Positions 29,625 to 38,986 are shown, counted from the first letter of the stretch. The stretch: DNA of 64,000 bases from Streptomyces sp. NBC_00193 (GCF_026342735.1 NZ_JAPEMM010000001.1:2232001-2296000), one strand, 5' to 3'. Notes: generated by a model from the letters alone, not told the origin. A program made the numbers and translations.

Positions 29625-30778
29625 GAGATGGCGGTGCGCAGCTGGACCACGTCGATCGGCTCGGTCTCGTCGTGGGCGGTCAGGTCGATGACCTGGCCCG
29701 CGGCGCGGGTCTCGTCGGTGGCGGGCTTGGCGGTGTCGACGAGGGCCGCCGGCTCCGCACCGTCCTGGACGGACTCCGCCTTGTGGACGGCGAGTGCCTC
29801 CGCGCCGACGACGTCGGCGAGGTCCTCGTTCTGCACGGACTCGATGACCGCGCGGGCCTGCGCCGCGGTCTTCGTACCGAAGAAGTCGAAGCCGCCCTCG
29901 ACGCGCGAGGCCGGCCGGCGCTGAGCGGCGTACGGGGCCACCGCGGCCGCGAGGCGGCGCGCGGGGACGGCTGCCGCCGGGCCCGCGGGGACCGGGCCGG
30001 TGAGCGCGGGGCGGGCGTGCGCCTCCAGCTCGGCGGGCTTCGCCGGGGAGGCGGGCTTCGCCTGGCCGGCGGGAGCAGCCTGGCCGGCGGGGAGTGCGGG
30101 AGCGGCGGGGGCCGCGGGCAGGGCGGCGGGGCCGGTCGGGGCCTCCGGGGCGGACGCCGCGGCCTCGGCGGCCTCGGCCTGCCGGGCCGTCTTGTCGGCC
30201 AGCGCCACCAGTGCGGCGTGGGCGCGGGCGAAGCCCACCGAGGTGGCCGCGCCGGCGCTGGTGCGCTCCTCGGACACGGCGGGAAGTTCCCTGGGACCCG
30301 GGGCGGCGGGAGCGGCCGGGGCCGCGGCCTCGATGGCCAGCAGCCGGCGCCCCTCCAGGGCGCTCGCCCGCTCGGTCTCGGCGGTGGCGTAGCGGCGCAG
30401 CAGCGAGGCGTGCTCCCCGCGCAGGCCCGCGAGTTCGACCCGCTTGGCGCGCAGTTTGGCATCGAGCTTGGCGCGCAGCACCCGGGCCTCTTCGAGGTCG
30501 GATTCGAGCTCGGCTATCCGCTCGTCCGTGCGCCACTCGTCCTTGACCCGTTCGCGCCCGAGCTCGGTGACCCGGCGGCCGGCCGCCAGGTCCCACGAGC
30601 GCATGACGACGGCGCCGGCCAGCCCGGCGGCCGCGGTGAGCGCCACGAGCAGGCGCAGCGCCATCGGTTCCGCGAGCAGCCAGGCGGCGCCGGCGCCGGC
30701 AACGGACACACCGGCGACGGCCGTCGGCGTGAGCAGCCGGTGAAGAGGTTCGGGATTGCGGTGGCGTCCACGGGGCAT
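29621..30778 (-). CDS. Membrane-anchored coiled-coil protein with Ala/Pro-rich linker
   Basis: A 385-aa protein of unknown function. Two close hydrophobic helices (about 18-60) are followed by a coiled coil (about 70-140: RTDERIAELESDLEEARVLR, AKLRAKRVELAGLRGEHASL). A long Ala/Pro-rich region (150-280) follows, then a conserved C-terminal piece (GGFDFFGTKTA, AVIESVQNEDLADVVGAEAL, EPIDVVQLRTAIS). It looks like a structural or cell-envelope factor of actinomycetes. Its stop overlaps the stop of the hydrolase gene by 4 bases. Confidence 0.78.
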   Translation of the reverse strand: MPRGRHRNPEPLHRLLTPTAVAGVSVAGAGAAWLLAEPMALRLLVALTAAAGLAGAVVMRSWDLAAGRRVTELGRERVKDEWRTDERIAELESDLEEARVLRAKLDAKLRAKRVELAGLRGEHASLLRRYATAETERASALEGRRLLAIEAAAPAAPAAPGPRELPAVSEERTSAGAATSVGFARAHAALVALADKTARQAEAAEAAASAPEAPTGPAALPAAPAAPALPAGQAAPAGQAKPASPAKPAELEAHARPALTGPVPAGPAAAVPARRLAAAVAPYAAQRRPASRVEGGFDFFGTKTAAQARAVIESVQNEDLADVVGAEALAVHKAESVQDGAEPAALVDTAKPATDETRAAGQVIDLTAHDETEPIDVVQLRTAIS

Positions 30779-30875
30779 GGCCTGAAATTTACAGGGCGTG
30801 GACAGGGTGTGGGGTAGCCGCCCGGGAATCTGTTTCCGAGCAGTTACCGCACCTGCCGCACGAAAGGCGCAACTC

Positions 30876-31868
30876 CTACTTCTTCAGAAGGCCCTTGGAC
30901 TCCAGATAGGCCTTCGCGACATCCGCCGGCTTGGCGCGCTCGGCGTCGACCTTGCGGTTGAGCTCGACCAGATCGGCCGTGGTGAGCGCCTTGGTGATCT
31001 TGTCGAGGGCGGCCGCGATCCCGGGGGCGCCGGCGTCCTTGGAGTTGACCACCGGGAGCACGTTGTCGGCGTTCTGGAGCTTCTTGTCGTCCTCCAGCAG
31101 GACCAGGCCGAAGCTGTCGAGGGTGGCGTCCGTGGTGGTGGTGAGGACGAGCTGGTCCGCGCCGTCCTTGACCGCCTGCTTGGCCTGCGGGGTTCCGACG
31201 CCCTTGGGGTCGATACCGGAAACATCGATTCCGTATGTCGTCTTCAATCCGGGTGCGCAGAAGGGCCGCACCGCGCATTCGTCACCGGCCGCGATCTTCA
31301 CCTTCAGACCGGACTTGCCCAGATCGGAAAGGGTCTTGAGATTGTTCTTCGCGGCGAATTCCTTGCTCACCGCGAAGGCGTTCTGGTCGACCGCCGAGCC
31401 CGCGGGCAGCGCCTTCAGGCCCAGCGGGCCCGCCAGCTTCTCCAGGGCCGCCACCGTCGCCGTCACATCGCTCGACGCGACCGGCTTCTCCGTCGGCGCC
31501 TTGGAACCGTTCACCTTGGCGTTGAGGAACTCCGCGAGGGTCGCCGCGTACTCCGGGACGACGTCGATCTCGCCCTTCTCCAGCGAGGGTTCGTACAGCT
31601 CGCGGTTGCTGACCGTGGTGATCGACGTGTCGTAGCCGGCGCCCTTGAGGACCTGCGCGTACAGCTCGGCCAGCACGTTGGACTCGGTGAAGCCGGCGGC
31701 GCCGATCACCAGCTTGCCGCCCTTGGCGCCCTCGGAGGACCCGGAGGCTGCGGCGGAGGAGCCCCCGCCGTTGGTCTTCTCCAGGCTGTCGCCGCCGCAC
31801 GCGGCGAGCGAGGCGGTCAGGGCGACCGCGCCCAGGGCCGCGCCGAGGGCGCGCGTGGACTTGCTCAT
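30876..31868 (-). CDS. Glycine betaine/choline-type ABC transporter substrate-binding lipoprotein
   Basis: A 330-aa QAT-family binding protein. The signal peptide ends in the lipobox LAAC (Cys near residue 24), then a Gly/Ser linker and the OpuAC/ProX-like fold: GKLVIGAAGFTESNVLAELYAQVL, the YDTSITTVSNRELYEPSLEKGEIDVVPEYAATL hinge, FGLVLLEDDKKLQ. It should capture quaternary ammonium compounds (betaine, choline or carnitine); which one cannot be read. AAGGAG precedes the ATG at 31868. It is the last gene of a three-gene minus operon behind two permeases; the ATPase is divergent. Confidence 0.93.
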   Translation of the reverse strand: MSKSTRALGAALGAVALTASLAACGGDSLEKTNGGGSSAAASGSSEGAKGGKLVIGAAGFTESNVLAELYAQVLKGAGYDTSITTVSNRELYEPSLEKGEIDVVPEYAATLAEFLNAKVNGSKAPTEKPVASSDVTATVAALEKLAGPLGLKALPAGSAVDQNAFAVSKEFAAKNNLKTLSDLGKSGLKVKIAAGDECAVRPFCAPGLKTTYGIDVSGIDPKGVGTPQAKQAVKDGADQLVLTTTTDATLDSFGLVLLEDDKKLQNADNVLPVVNSKDAGAPGIAAALDKITKALTTADLVELNRKVDAERAKPADVAKAYLESKGLLKK

Positions 31869-31926
31869 ATCGATCTCCTTCAAGGGATGGGCCCAACAAG
31901 AGGTGGGCCGAGGTGTCGGGGCCTGC

Positions 31927-32592
31927 TCAGCGGGTGGCCGCGCCCGGCAGCAGCCGGTCGGCCGCCACCAGCGCGCCCTCCACGAGCAGGGCCAGCGCGG
32001 CGACCAGCAGGGCGCCCGCGACGACCTGCGGGGTGTTGTACGTGTTGAAGCCGGCGGTGATGATCCGGCCGAGGCCGCCCTGGCCGACCATGGCGGCGAT
32101 GGTGGCCGTGGCGATGACCTGGACGGCTCCCGAACGCAGTCCCGTCATCACCAGGCCGCGCGCGAGCGGCAGTTCCACCCGCCAGAACAGCTGGCGGCCG
32201 GACATGCCCATGCCCCGCGCGGCCTCCACCACCGAGCGGTCGACCTCGCGCATGCCCACGTAGGCATTGGTCAGCAGCGGCGGGATCGCGAAGAGGACCA
32301 GCGCGGCGATGGTGGGCACGTACCCGGCGTTGCGCAGCGGGGAGACCATGAACAGCGCCAGCACCGCGAAGACCGGCACGGCCCGCCCGATGTTGGAGAC
32401 GTTGACGGCGAGGCCGCCGCCCTTGCCGAGGTGGCCCAGCCACAGTCCGACCGGCAGGGCCACCGCACAGGCCAGGGCCAGGGCGACACCGCTGACGTAC
32501 ACGTGCTCGCCGAGCCGGTGCCAGACCCCGCTCTCCCCGGCCCAGTTGGCCCCGTCGGCCAGCCAGTCCCAGGCCTGTCCCAGCACGCCCAT
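31927..32592 (-). CDS. Quaternary-amine ABC transporter permease 2
   Basis: A 221-aa inner-membrane subunit with five or six helices. The permease EAA loop is VEAARGMGMSGRQLFWRVELPLA, followed by GQGGLGRIITAGFNTYN. It belongs to the OpuBB/BD (ProW) type. The ATG overlaps the last base of the upstream permease stop (TGATG). Confidence 0.92.
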   Translation of the reverse strand: MGVLGQAWDWLADGANWAGESGVWHRLGEHVYVSGVALALACAVALPVGLWLGHLGKGGGLAVNVSNIGRAVPVFAVLALFMVSPLRNAGYVPTIAALVLFAIPPLLTNAYVGMREVDRSVVEAARGMGMSGRQLFWRVELPLARGLVMTGLRSGAVQVIATATIAAMVGQGGLGRIITAGFNTYNTPQVVAGALLVAALALLVEGALVAADRLLPGAATR

Positions 32593-33326
32593 CAGACCGC
32601 TCCCCCGCTGACGCCGGCGGTACGGGCGGCGCGCGCGGCCCGGGTCGCACGCGTCGGGCGGCTCGCCCGGGTCCAGGGCGTCAGCAGCCGCTGGAGGCCG
32701 AGCAGGGCCAGGTCCGCCACGAGCGCGAGGAGCACGCACAGCACCGAGGCGGTGAGCACCTGGGCCTTGAAGGAGCTGTTCACCGCGGGTGCGATGAGGT
32801 TGCCGAGGCCGCCCTTGCCCACGATGGAGCCCACGGTCGTCAGCGCCACCGTGGAGACGGTCGCGATCCGCACGCCGGCCAGCAGGGCGGGCAGCGCCAG
32901 CGGCAGCTCGACCTGCCACAGCAGCCGGCCCGGGCCGTACCCCATCCCGCGCGCGGCTTCCCGTACGTCCTCGGGCACGGCTTCGAGACCGGCCAGCACG
33001 TTGCGCACGAGGATGGTCAGCGAATAGAGCACCAGCCCGGTCACCACCAGCGCCGCCGAGAGTCCGAAGACCGGGAGCAGCAGCGAGAACATGGCGAGCG
33101 AGGGGACCGTGTAGAGCAGGGTGGTGATGCCCAGGACGGGTGCCGCCCAGTGGCGGCCGCGGCGGGCCAGCAGGGCGAGCGGCACGGACACGGCGATGCC
33201 GATCAGCACCGACACGCCCGTGATCCACACGTGTTCGAGGGTGGCGTCGGTGAGTTCCTGGGAGCGGGAGGTGACGTACTCCCAGCAGATCCAGTCGTTC
33301 GCCACCAGGCAGCTCTGCCCGGCCAT
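32592..33326 (-). CDS. Quaternary-amine ABC transporter permease 1
   Basis: A 244-aa membrane subunit. EAA loop: VREAARGMGYGPGRLLWQVELPLALPALLAG; GKGGLGNLIAPAVNSSF follows. The C-terminus is an Arg/Ala/Thr-rich tail (RASRPTRATRAARAARTAG). The ATG follows GAGGGG. This is the first gene of the minus operon; it faces the ATPase gene across a 133-base divergent region that should hold both promoters. Confidence 0.92.
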   Translation of the reverse strand: MAGQSCLVANDWICWEYVTSRSQELTDATLEHVWITGVSVLIGIAVSVPLALLARRGRHWAAPVLGITTLLYTVPSLAMFSLLLPVFGLSAALVVTGLVLYSLTILVRNVLAGLEAVPEDVREAARGMGYGPGRLLWQVELPLALPALLAGVRIATVSTVALTTVGSIVGKGGLGNLIAPAVNSSFKAQVLTASVLCVLLALVADLALLGLQRLLTPWTRASRPTRATRAARAARTAGVSGGAV

Positions 33327-33459
33327 CGCCCCTCACCCCCCGTCACCGACCGTACGTAGGAGCGACCATAACCCCCGGCACGGACAATGGCCGGAATCCT
33401 TCGCACGCGGGCAACACGCCCTTCACAAACGGACCCCGCGGGTAGGGAAAGATGGCCGG

Positions 33460-34455
33460 GTGATCCGATTCGAGCAAGTGACCAAGCGCTACCCCGACGG
33501 GACCACGGCCGTCGCCGACCTGTCCTTCGAGGTCGCCGAGGGAGAACTGGTCACCCTGGTGGGCCCGTCCGGCTGCGGCAAGACGACCACCATGAAGATG
33601 GTCAACCGGCTCATCGAGCCGACCTCCGGCCGGATCCTGCTGAACGGCGAGGACATCGCCGCCGCCGACCCGGTCGAACTGCGGCGGCGCATCGGCTACG
33701 TCATCCAGCAGGTCGGGCTGTTCCCGCACAAGACGGTGCTGGAGAACACTGCGACCGTGCCGCAGCTCATCGGCACCCCGAAGGCCAAGGCCCGCGCGCG
33801 GGCCGCGGAACTCCTCGACCTGGTCGGACTGGACCCGGCCGTCTACGGGGGCCGCTACCCGGAGCAGCTCTCCGGCGGCCAGCGCCAGCGCGTCGGCGTG
33901 GCCCGGGCGCTCGCCGCCGACCCGCCGGTGCTGCTGATGGACGAGCCGTTCGGCGCGGTGGACCCGGTGGTGCGCGAGCGGCTGCAGAACGAGTTCCTGG
34001 CGCTCCAGCGGACCGTGCGCAAAACGATCCTGCTGGTCACGCACGACCTGGAGGAGGCCGTCCGGCTCGGGGACCGCATCGCGGTCTACGGAGCGGGCAC
34101 CATCGAGCAGTTCGCCCGCCCGGCGCAGGTGCTGGGCGCCCCGGCGACCGATTACGTGGCCGGGTTCGTCGGCGCCGACCGCGGGCTGAAGCGGCTCGCG
34201 GTCACCGCGGTGGCGCAGGCCGACCTGGCCGACCTCGACCTCGATCTCGACCTCGACCTCGCCTCCGCCGACGGAAAGGCCCCCACCGCCGGAGTGGCGC
34301 TGGGGGCCAGTCTGCGCGAGGCGCTCGCGCTGCTGCTCCAGGAGGACTCGGGCCGGATCGGGGTCACGGACCCCGACTCCGGCGCGCTGGTCGGCGTACT
34401 CACCCCGGAAGGGGTGCACCGGGCGCTGCGCCGGGCCGGGCTGCAGGAGGCCTGA
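33460..34455 (+). CDS. Quaternary-amine ABC transporter ATP-binding subunit
   Basis: A 331-aa ATPase of the ProV/OpuBA type. Walker A GPSGCGKTTT (near residue 38), Q-loop VIQQVGLFPHKT, signature LSGGQRQRVGVARAL, Walker B VLLMDEPFGAVD, switch His in LLVTHDLEEA. The C-terminal extension (260-331) resembles half of the CBS regulatory module of osmoregulated ATPases, preceded by an acidic LDLDLDLDL run from a short DNA repeat. It starts with GTG at 33460 and is divergent from its permease genes, unlike the usual single operon. Confidence 0.93.
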   Translation: MIRFEQVTKRYPDGTTAVADLSFEVAEGELVTLVGPSGCGKTTTMKMVNRLIEPTSGRILLNGEDIAAADPVELRRRIGYVIQQVGLFPHKTVLENTATVPQLIGTPKAKARARAAELLDLVGLDPAVYGGRYPEQLSGGQRQRVGVARALAADPPVLLMDEPFGAVDPVVRERLQNEFLALQRTVRKTILLVTHDLEEAVRLGDRIAVYGAGTIEQFARPAQVLGAPATDYVAGFVGADRGLKRLAVTAVAQADLADLDLDLDLDLASADGKAPTAGVALGASLREALALLLQEDSGRIGVTDPDSGALVGVLTPEGVHRALRRAGLQEA

Positions 34456-34478
34456 GCCCCCGCCCGCAGCCCGTCCCG

Positions 34479-35585
34479 CTACGCCTGGATCCTGCCGCTC
34501 ATCCACACCAGCATCGGCGGGATCTCGCGGCGCCAGGTGTTGAAGTTGTGGCCGCCGCTGTCGAGGATGATCGAGGAGACCCGGTCCGGGCCCTTGACCA
34601 GCTTGATGAACTTCTTCGTGCCGGCGAGGTTCGGCTCGCCCTTCTCGCTGCTGGTGACGAGGAAGGACGTACCGGTCGGCTGCTTCGCCTTGATGGCCTC
34701 CAGCAGGTTCGCGCGGGCCTTCAGCTTCGCGTCCCCCTGGAAGAGGTCACCGGTCGTCGGGTCGTCCGCGGCCTCGTAGTACGCGGACAGACCTGCGCCG
34801 GCACCGAAGGTCTGCGGGTAGTGCGCGGTCATCTTCAGAGCGCAGTATCCGCCCGTGGAGTTGCCGATGTAGCCCATGTTCTCGGGCTTCTTGCCGACCC
34901 GGAAGGTGCTCTGGATGGCCTGCGGGAGGTCCTGGCCGTAGAAGGTCTCGGTCTGCGGGCCACCGGGTATGTCCACGCACTCGGTGTCGCGCGCACCCGG
35001 GGTCGGGCGCATCATGACCAGGATCATCGGCTTCATCTTGCCCGCCTTGGACAGGCTGAAGGCCTTCATCGGGTAGTCGAGACCTTTGATCAGGTTCTCC
35101 GCCATGCCCGGGTAACCCGTGAGAACGATCGAGGCCGGGAAGTTCTGGTCCTTGTGCTGCGGCTGGAAGTACTCCGGCGGCAGCCACACGTACCCGGGGC
35201 TCGTTATCTTCGACTTCTGGCCCGTTATGGACACCTTCAGGATCTGTCCGGCGACCGCCGGCTTGGTCCCGCCGGGCACGTCGAGGTGCTGCTTGTCGAC
35301 CACCTTGATGTCGTTGCTGCTCATCGAGTGGTCGACGACCTTGCCGACCGAGGTCTCCTGGCCGAAGAGGTCGGCCCAGGACCCGTAGAAGAGGAACGAC
35401 TTGTTCGCGGCGAGACCGATCGCCGCGAACATCGCCAGCTGCGTCGCGAGCAGGAGGCCGATCCGGCCGAGGACCGAGCGCCAGGAGCGGCCCGAGAGCT
35501 TCGGCCAGAACCAGACCGTGGCCGCGAACAGCAGCACACCGGCGAGGATGGCCAGCGCCAGAACCGTATTACTGGTGAGACCCAT
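34479..35585 (-). CDS. Membrane-anchored esterase-family alpha/beta hydrolase
   Basis: A 368-aa protein. Two N-terminal membrane helices (about 5-28 and 40-60) tether an extracytoplasmic esterase domain of the esterase D/antigen 85-like family: GYVWLPPEYFQ, SIVLTGYPG, nucleophile elbow YIGNSTGGYCALKMTAHYP (Ser near 242), Asp region YYEAADDPTTG, and His in SGGHNFNTWRREIPPML. Actinomycete members often act on cell-envelope lipids, but the substrate is not predictable. There is no clear ribosome binding site at the ATG. Divergent from the MprF/LysX-like gene. Confidence 0.88.
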   Translation of the reverse strand: MGLTSNTVLALAILAGVLLFAATVWFWPKLSGRSWRSVLGRIGLLLATQLAMFAAIGLAANKSFLFYGSWADLFGQETSVGKVVDHSMSSNDIKVVDKQHLDVPGGTKPAVAGQILKVSITGQKSKITSPGYVWLPPEYFQPQHKDQNFPASIVLTGYPGMAENLIKGLDYPMKAFSLSKAGKMKPMILVMMRPTPGARDTECVDIPGGPQTETFYGQDLPQAIQSTFRVGKKPENMGYIGNSTGGYCALKMTAHYPQTFGAGAGLSAYYEAADDPTTGDLFQGDAKLKARANLLEAIKAKQPTGTSFLVTSSEKGEPNLAGTKKFIKLVKGPDRVSSIILDSGGHNFNTWRREIPPMLVWMSGRIQA

Positions 35586-35739
35586 GAGCAGTCAGTCGAC
35601 TTTCTATGGCAGGACTAGTTTTTTTCTCGACGGAAGAGTGAACCCGCTCCCCCTCGATGTCGTCCTAGTGGACGCACCACCCAACGAAGGGCCCCAGCGG
35701 CCTTCGGCCACATGATCTCTCGCGGAGCAACGGGAAGCG

Positions 35740-37590
35740 ATGTCTAGCAGGATAGATGGCGATAAGTCGGGACAGGTTCCGAAGCCTGTCAGCCGAATCC
35801 TCCGAGGCCCCCGACCGGAGTCCGTCCCGGGAGTCGTGGGCACCGCAGTCACGGTCGTCGGCCTGCTGGACATCGCCGCGGGAGTCTTCCCGCGCTTCCG
35901 GCACAGCCGCATCCACGCGGTCACCGAGGTGCTGCCCGGCTCCTTCGGCCCCTTCGCCGCGGCCCTGGCCCTCAGCGCCGGCGTCCTGCTCCTGCTGCTC
36001 GCCCACGGGCTCAAGCGCCGCAAGCGGCGCGCCTGGCGGGCGGCCGTGGTGCTGCTGCCGGCCGGCGCCGTCGCGCAGTTCACGTACCGCCACTCGGTCA
36101 TCGGCGTGGTCATCGCGGCGGTGCTCCTGGCCCTCCTGCTGCGCCATCAGAGTGAATTCAAGGCGCTGCCCGACCCGCGCAGCCGCTGGAAGGCGCTCGC
36201 CAACTTCGTGCTGATGAGCGCGGGCTCCATCGGCCTCGGTCTGGTCATCGTCAACTCGCACCCCGGCCGCGTTGTAGGCAATCCGGGTGTTTATGAACAG
36301 ATCAGCCACGTCGTCTACGGACTCTTCGGCTTCGAGGGCCCCGTCGACTACGCCGGCCGGGTGTCCTGGACCGTCGGCTACTCGCTGGGCGCCCTCGGCA
36401 TGCTGACCGCCGTCACCACCATCTACCTGGCCTTCCGCCCCGAGCACCCGGCCGCCCGGCTCACCGCCGACGACGAGGTCAAGCTCCGCGAGCTGCTCGC
36501 CCGGCACGGCGGCCGCGACTCGCTGGGGCACTTCGCGCTCCGCCGCGACAAGGCCGTCGTCTTCTCCCCCAGCGGCAAGGCCGCCGTCACCTACCGCGTC
36601 GTCTCCGGCGTGATGCTCGCCTCCGGCGACCCGGTCGGCGACGTCGAGGCCTGGCCCGGCGCCATCGAACGGTTCATGGAGGAGGCCAAGACCCACTCCT
36701 GGACCCCCGCCGTCATGGGCTGCAGCGAGACCGGCGGCGAGGTCTGGACCCGCGAGACCGGCCTCGACGCCCTGGAGCTCGGGGACGAGGCGATCGTCGA
36801 CGTCAAAGACTTCTCCCTCTCCGGCCGGGCGATGCGCAACGTCCGGCAGATGGTGAAGCGCATCGAGCGCAACGGCTACACCACCAAGGTCCGCCGGGTC
36901 AGCGAGCTGACCGGGACCGAGCTGGAGCAGGTGCGCGGCGCCGCCGAGGCCTGGCGCGGCACCGACACCGAACGCGGCTTCTCCATGGCGCTGGGCCGCG
37001 TCGGCGACCCCGGCGACGGCGACTGCTACATCGCCACCGCGCACCGCGTCGAGGAGGGCGACACCTCCCCCTTCGGCGACCTCAAGGCCGTCCTGCACTT
37101 CGTGCCCTGGGGCGCGGACGGCATGTCGCTGGAGCTGATGCGCCGCGACCGCGCCGCCGACCCCGGCATGAACGAACTGCTGATCGTCGCCTCCCTGGAG
37201 GCCGCCCCGGCGCTCGGCATCGAGAAGGTCTCCCTGAACTTCGCGATGTTCCGCTCGGCCCTGGCCCGCGGCGAGAAGATCGGCGCCGGCCCGGTCCTGC
37301 GGATGTGGCGCAGCCTGCTCGTGTTCCTCTCGCGCTGGTTCCAGATCGAGTCGCTGTACAAGTTCAACGCGAAGTTCCGCCCCCGCTGGGAGCCCCGCTT
37401 CGTGGTCTTCCGCACCACCCGGGACCTGCCCCGCATCGGCTTCGCCGCGATGCAGGCCGAGGGCTTCGTCACGCTCGCCCTGCCCCGCCTGTTCGCCGGC
37501 CGCCGGCGTCCCAAGCCGGTCCGCACCTGCGCCCACCACCGCGTGCAGAGCGTCCCCGCCCAGGCGGAGCGCGAGGTCCGGGCCGCCTGA
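35740..37590 (+). CDS. MprF/LysX-like membrane protein with phosphatidylglycerol lysyltransferase (DUF2156) domain
   Basis: A 616-aa protein with six or so hydrophobic segments in residues 28-235 and a C-terminal double-GNAT DUF2156 domain (about 245-590: LGHFALRRDKAVVFSPSGKAAVTYRV, LASGDPVGDVEAWPGAIERF, MRNVRQMVKRIERNGYTT, FLSRWFQIESLYKFNAKFRPRWEPRFV). MprF enzymes move lysine from Lys-tRNA to phosphatidylglycerol, reducing negative surface charge and cationic peptide killing. No lysyl-tRNA synthetase domain is attached. A GGGAAG site precedes the ATG. The stop is 50 bases before folP. Confidence 0.9.
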   Translation: MSSRIDGDKSGQVPKPVSRILRGPRPESVPGVVGTAVTVVGLLDIAAGVFPRFRHSRIHAVTEVLPGSFGPFAAALALSAGVLLLLLAHGLKRRKRRAWRAAVVLLPAGAVAQFTYRHSVIGVVIAAVLLALLLRHQSEFKALPDPRSRWKALANFVLMSAGSIGLGLVIVNSHPGRVVGNPGVYEQISHVVYGLFGFEGPVDYAGRVSWTVGYSLGALGMLTAVTTIYLAFRPEHPAARLTADDEVKLRELLARHGGRDSLGHFALRRDKAVVFSPSGKAAVTYRVVSGVMLASGDPVGDVEAWPGAIERFMEEAKTHSWTPAVMGCSETGGEVWTRETGLDALELGDEAIVDVKDFSLSGRAMRNVRQMVKRIERNGYTTKVRRVSELTGTELEQVRGAAEAWRGTDTERGFSMALGRVGDPGDGDCYIATAHRVEEGDTSPFGDLKAVLHFVPWGADGMSLELMRRDRAADPGMNELLIVASLEAAPALGIEKVSLNFAMFRSALARGEKIGAGPVLRMWRSLLVFLSRWFQIESLYKFNAKFRPRWEPRFVVFRTTRDLPRIGFAAMQAEGFVTLALPRLFAGRRRPKPVRTCAHHRVQSVPAQAEREVRAA

Positions 37591-37608
37591 GGCCGCAGCG
37601 GTCCGGCG

Positions 37609-37627
37609 GGGCCCGGGACCCGGGCCC
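37609..37627. terminator. Possible hairpin between LysX-like gene and folP
   Basis: 9-bp inverted repeat (37609-37617 with 37619-37627) with a 1-base spacer and no U-run. It may attenuate or separate the two transcripts. Confidence 0.3.
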
Positions 37628-37640
37628 TACCCTGGGAACC

Positions 37641-38546
37641 ATGAACACGAACAGCGGTCCCGCCCCCAGGGGCCTGGTGACAGGCCTCCCCGACTGGGAC
37701 CGCTGCGCGGTCATGGGCGTCGTCAACGTCACCCCCGACTCCTTCTCCGACGGCGGCCGCTGGTTCGACACCACCGCGGCCGTCAAGCGCGGGCTCGACC
37801 TCGTCGCCCAGGGCGCCGACCTCGTGGACGTCGGCGGCGAGTCCACCCGCCCCGGCGCCTCCCGCGTCGACGAGGAGGAGGAGCTGCGCCGGGTCGTCCC
37901 CGTCGTCCGCGGCCTCGCCTCCGAAGGCGTCGTCGTCTCCGTCGACACCATGCGCGCCTCCGTCGCCGCACAGGCCGTCGCCGCCGGCGCCAGGCTCGTC
38001 AACGACGTCAGCGGCGGCCTCGCCGACCCGGAGATGATCCCGGCCGTCGCCGCCGCCGAGGTGCCCTTCGTCGTCATGCACTGGCGCGGCTTCAGCGACG
38101 GCATGAACCGCCTCGCCGTCTACGAGGACGTCCTCGCCGAGGTCACCGCCGAACTCCGCACCCGCATCGACGCCGTAGTCACCGGAGGCATCGCCCCCGA
38201 ACGGCTCCTGGTCGACCCGGGCCTCGGCTTCGCCAAGAACGCCGAGCACGACCTCGCCCTGGTCGCCCACCTCTCCGAGCTGCGCGCGCTGGGCTTCCCG
38301 CTGCTGGTGGCCGCCTCGCGGAAGCGTTTCCTCGGCCGGGTGCTGGCCGGCGCCGACGACGCCTCCCCACCGCCCGCCCGCGAACGCGACGCCGCCACCG
38401 CCGCCGTCACCGCCATCGCCGCCGCCCGGGGCGCCTGGGCCGTACGCGTCCACGAAGTACGGGCGAGCGCCGACGCGGTTCGGGTGGCCCGTGCCGTGGA
38501 AGGGGCACTGCGTACGACCCGTAGCAACGAGGAAGGGGCACGGTGA
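37641..38546 (+). CDS. folP: Dihydropteroate synthase
   Basis: Condenses 6-hydroxymethyl-dihydropterin pyrophosphate with p-aminobenzoate; it is the sulfonamide target. It is 301 aa. Motifs: MGVVNVTPDSFSDGG (pterin/loop 1), DLVDVGGESTRPGA (loop 2), VSVDTMRASVA, LVNDVSGG, LLVDPGLGFAKN, the VAASRKRFLG Lys/Arg motif, and VRVHEV. The Ser/Arg pair of loop 2 is intact, so there is no obvious sul-type change. The 3' end overlaps the SnoaL-like gene as GTGA. It leads the folP-SnoaL-folB-folK-DUF3180 cluster. Confidence 0.97.
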   Translation: MNTNSGPAPRGLVTGLPDWDRCAVMGVVNVTPDSFSDGGRWFDTTAAVKRGLDLVAQGADLVDVGGESTRPGASRVDEEEELRRVVPVVRGLASEGVVVSVDTMRASVAAQAVAAGARLVNDVSGGLADPEMIPAVAAAEVPFVVMHWRGFSDGMNRLAVYEDVLAEVTAELRTRIDAVVTGGIAPERLLVDPGLGFAKNAEHDLALVAHLSELRALGFPLLVAASRKRFLGRVLAGADDASPPPARERDAATAAVTAIAAARGAWAVRVHEVRASADAVRVARAVEGALRTTRSNEEGAR

Positions 38547-38986
38547 GCCGTACCGACATCGAATCCGTCGAAGAGGTCAACACGGCCTTCTACGAGGCCA
38601 TGGAGCGGGGGGACTTCGACGCGCTGTCGGCGCTCTGGCTCGAAGACGAGATCTCCTGCGTGCACCCGGGCTGGCCGGTGCTGTCCGGACGCGGCGAAGT
38701 GCTGCGCTCCTACGCGCTGATCATGTCGCACACCGAGTACATCCAGTTCTTCCTGACCGACACCAAGGTCACCGTCATGGGCGACACCGCCCTGGTGACC
38801 TGTACCGAGAACATCCTCAGCGGCGGACCCGCCGAGGACGGCGGGGAACTGGGCCCGCTCGTCGGCCAGCTCGTCGTCGCGACGAATGTGTTCCGACGCA
38901 CACCGGAGGGCTGGCGCCTCTGGTCGCACCACGGTTCTCCCGTCCTCACGGACTCCGACGAGGACGACGAGGAGGAGTCCTCCTAG
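38543..38986 (+). CDS. SnoaL-like/NTF2-fold protein
   Basis: A 147-aa cone-shaped NTF2 fold: VEEVNTAFYEAMERGDFDALSALW, HPGWPVLSGRGEVLRSYALI, EGWRLWSHHGSPVL. The end is a highly acidic tail (DSDEDDEEES). The family covers isomerases, cyclases and binding proteins. Its 4-base overlap with folP and position before folB suggest a link to folate metabolism, but no catalytic role can be assigned. GTG start. Confidence 0.88.
   Translation: MSRTDIESVEEVNTAFYEAMERGDFDALSALWLEDEISCVHPGWPVLSGRGEVLRSYALIMSHTEYIQFFLTDTKVTVMGDTALVTCTENILSGGPAEDGGELGPLVGQLVVATNVFRRTPEGWRLWSHHGSPVLTDSDEDDEEESS

Noticed and set aside
34228..34265. Possible attachment site (short GACCTCGACCTCGA repeats)
   Set aside because: They encode the LDLDLDLDL run within the ATPase and have no partner copy elsewhere in the window.
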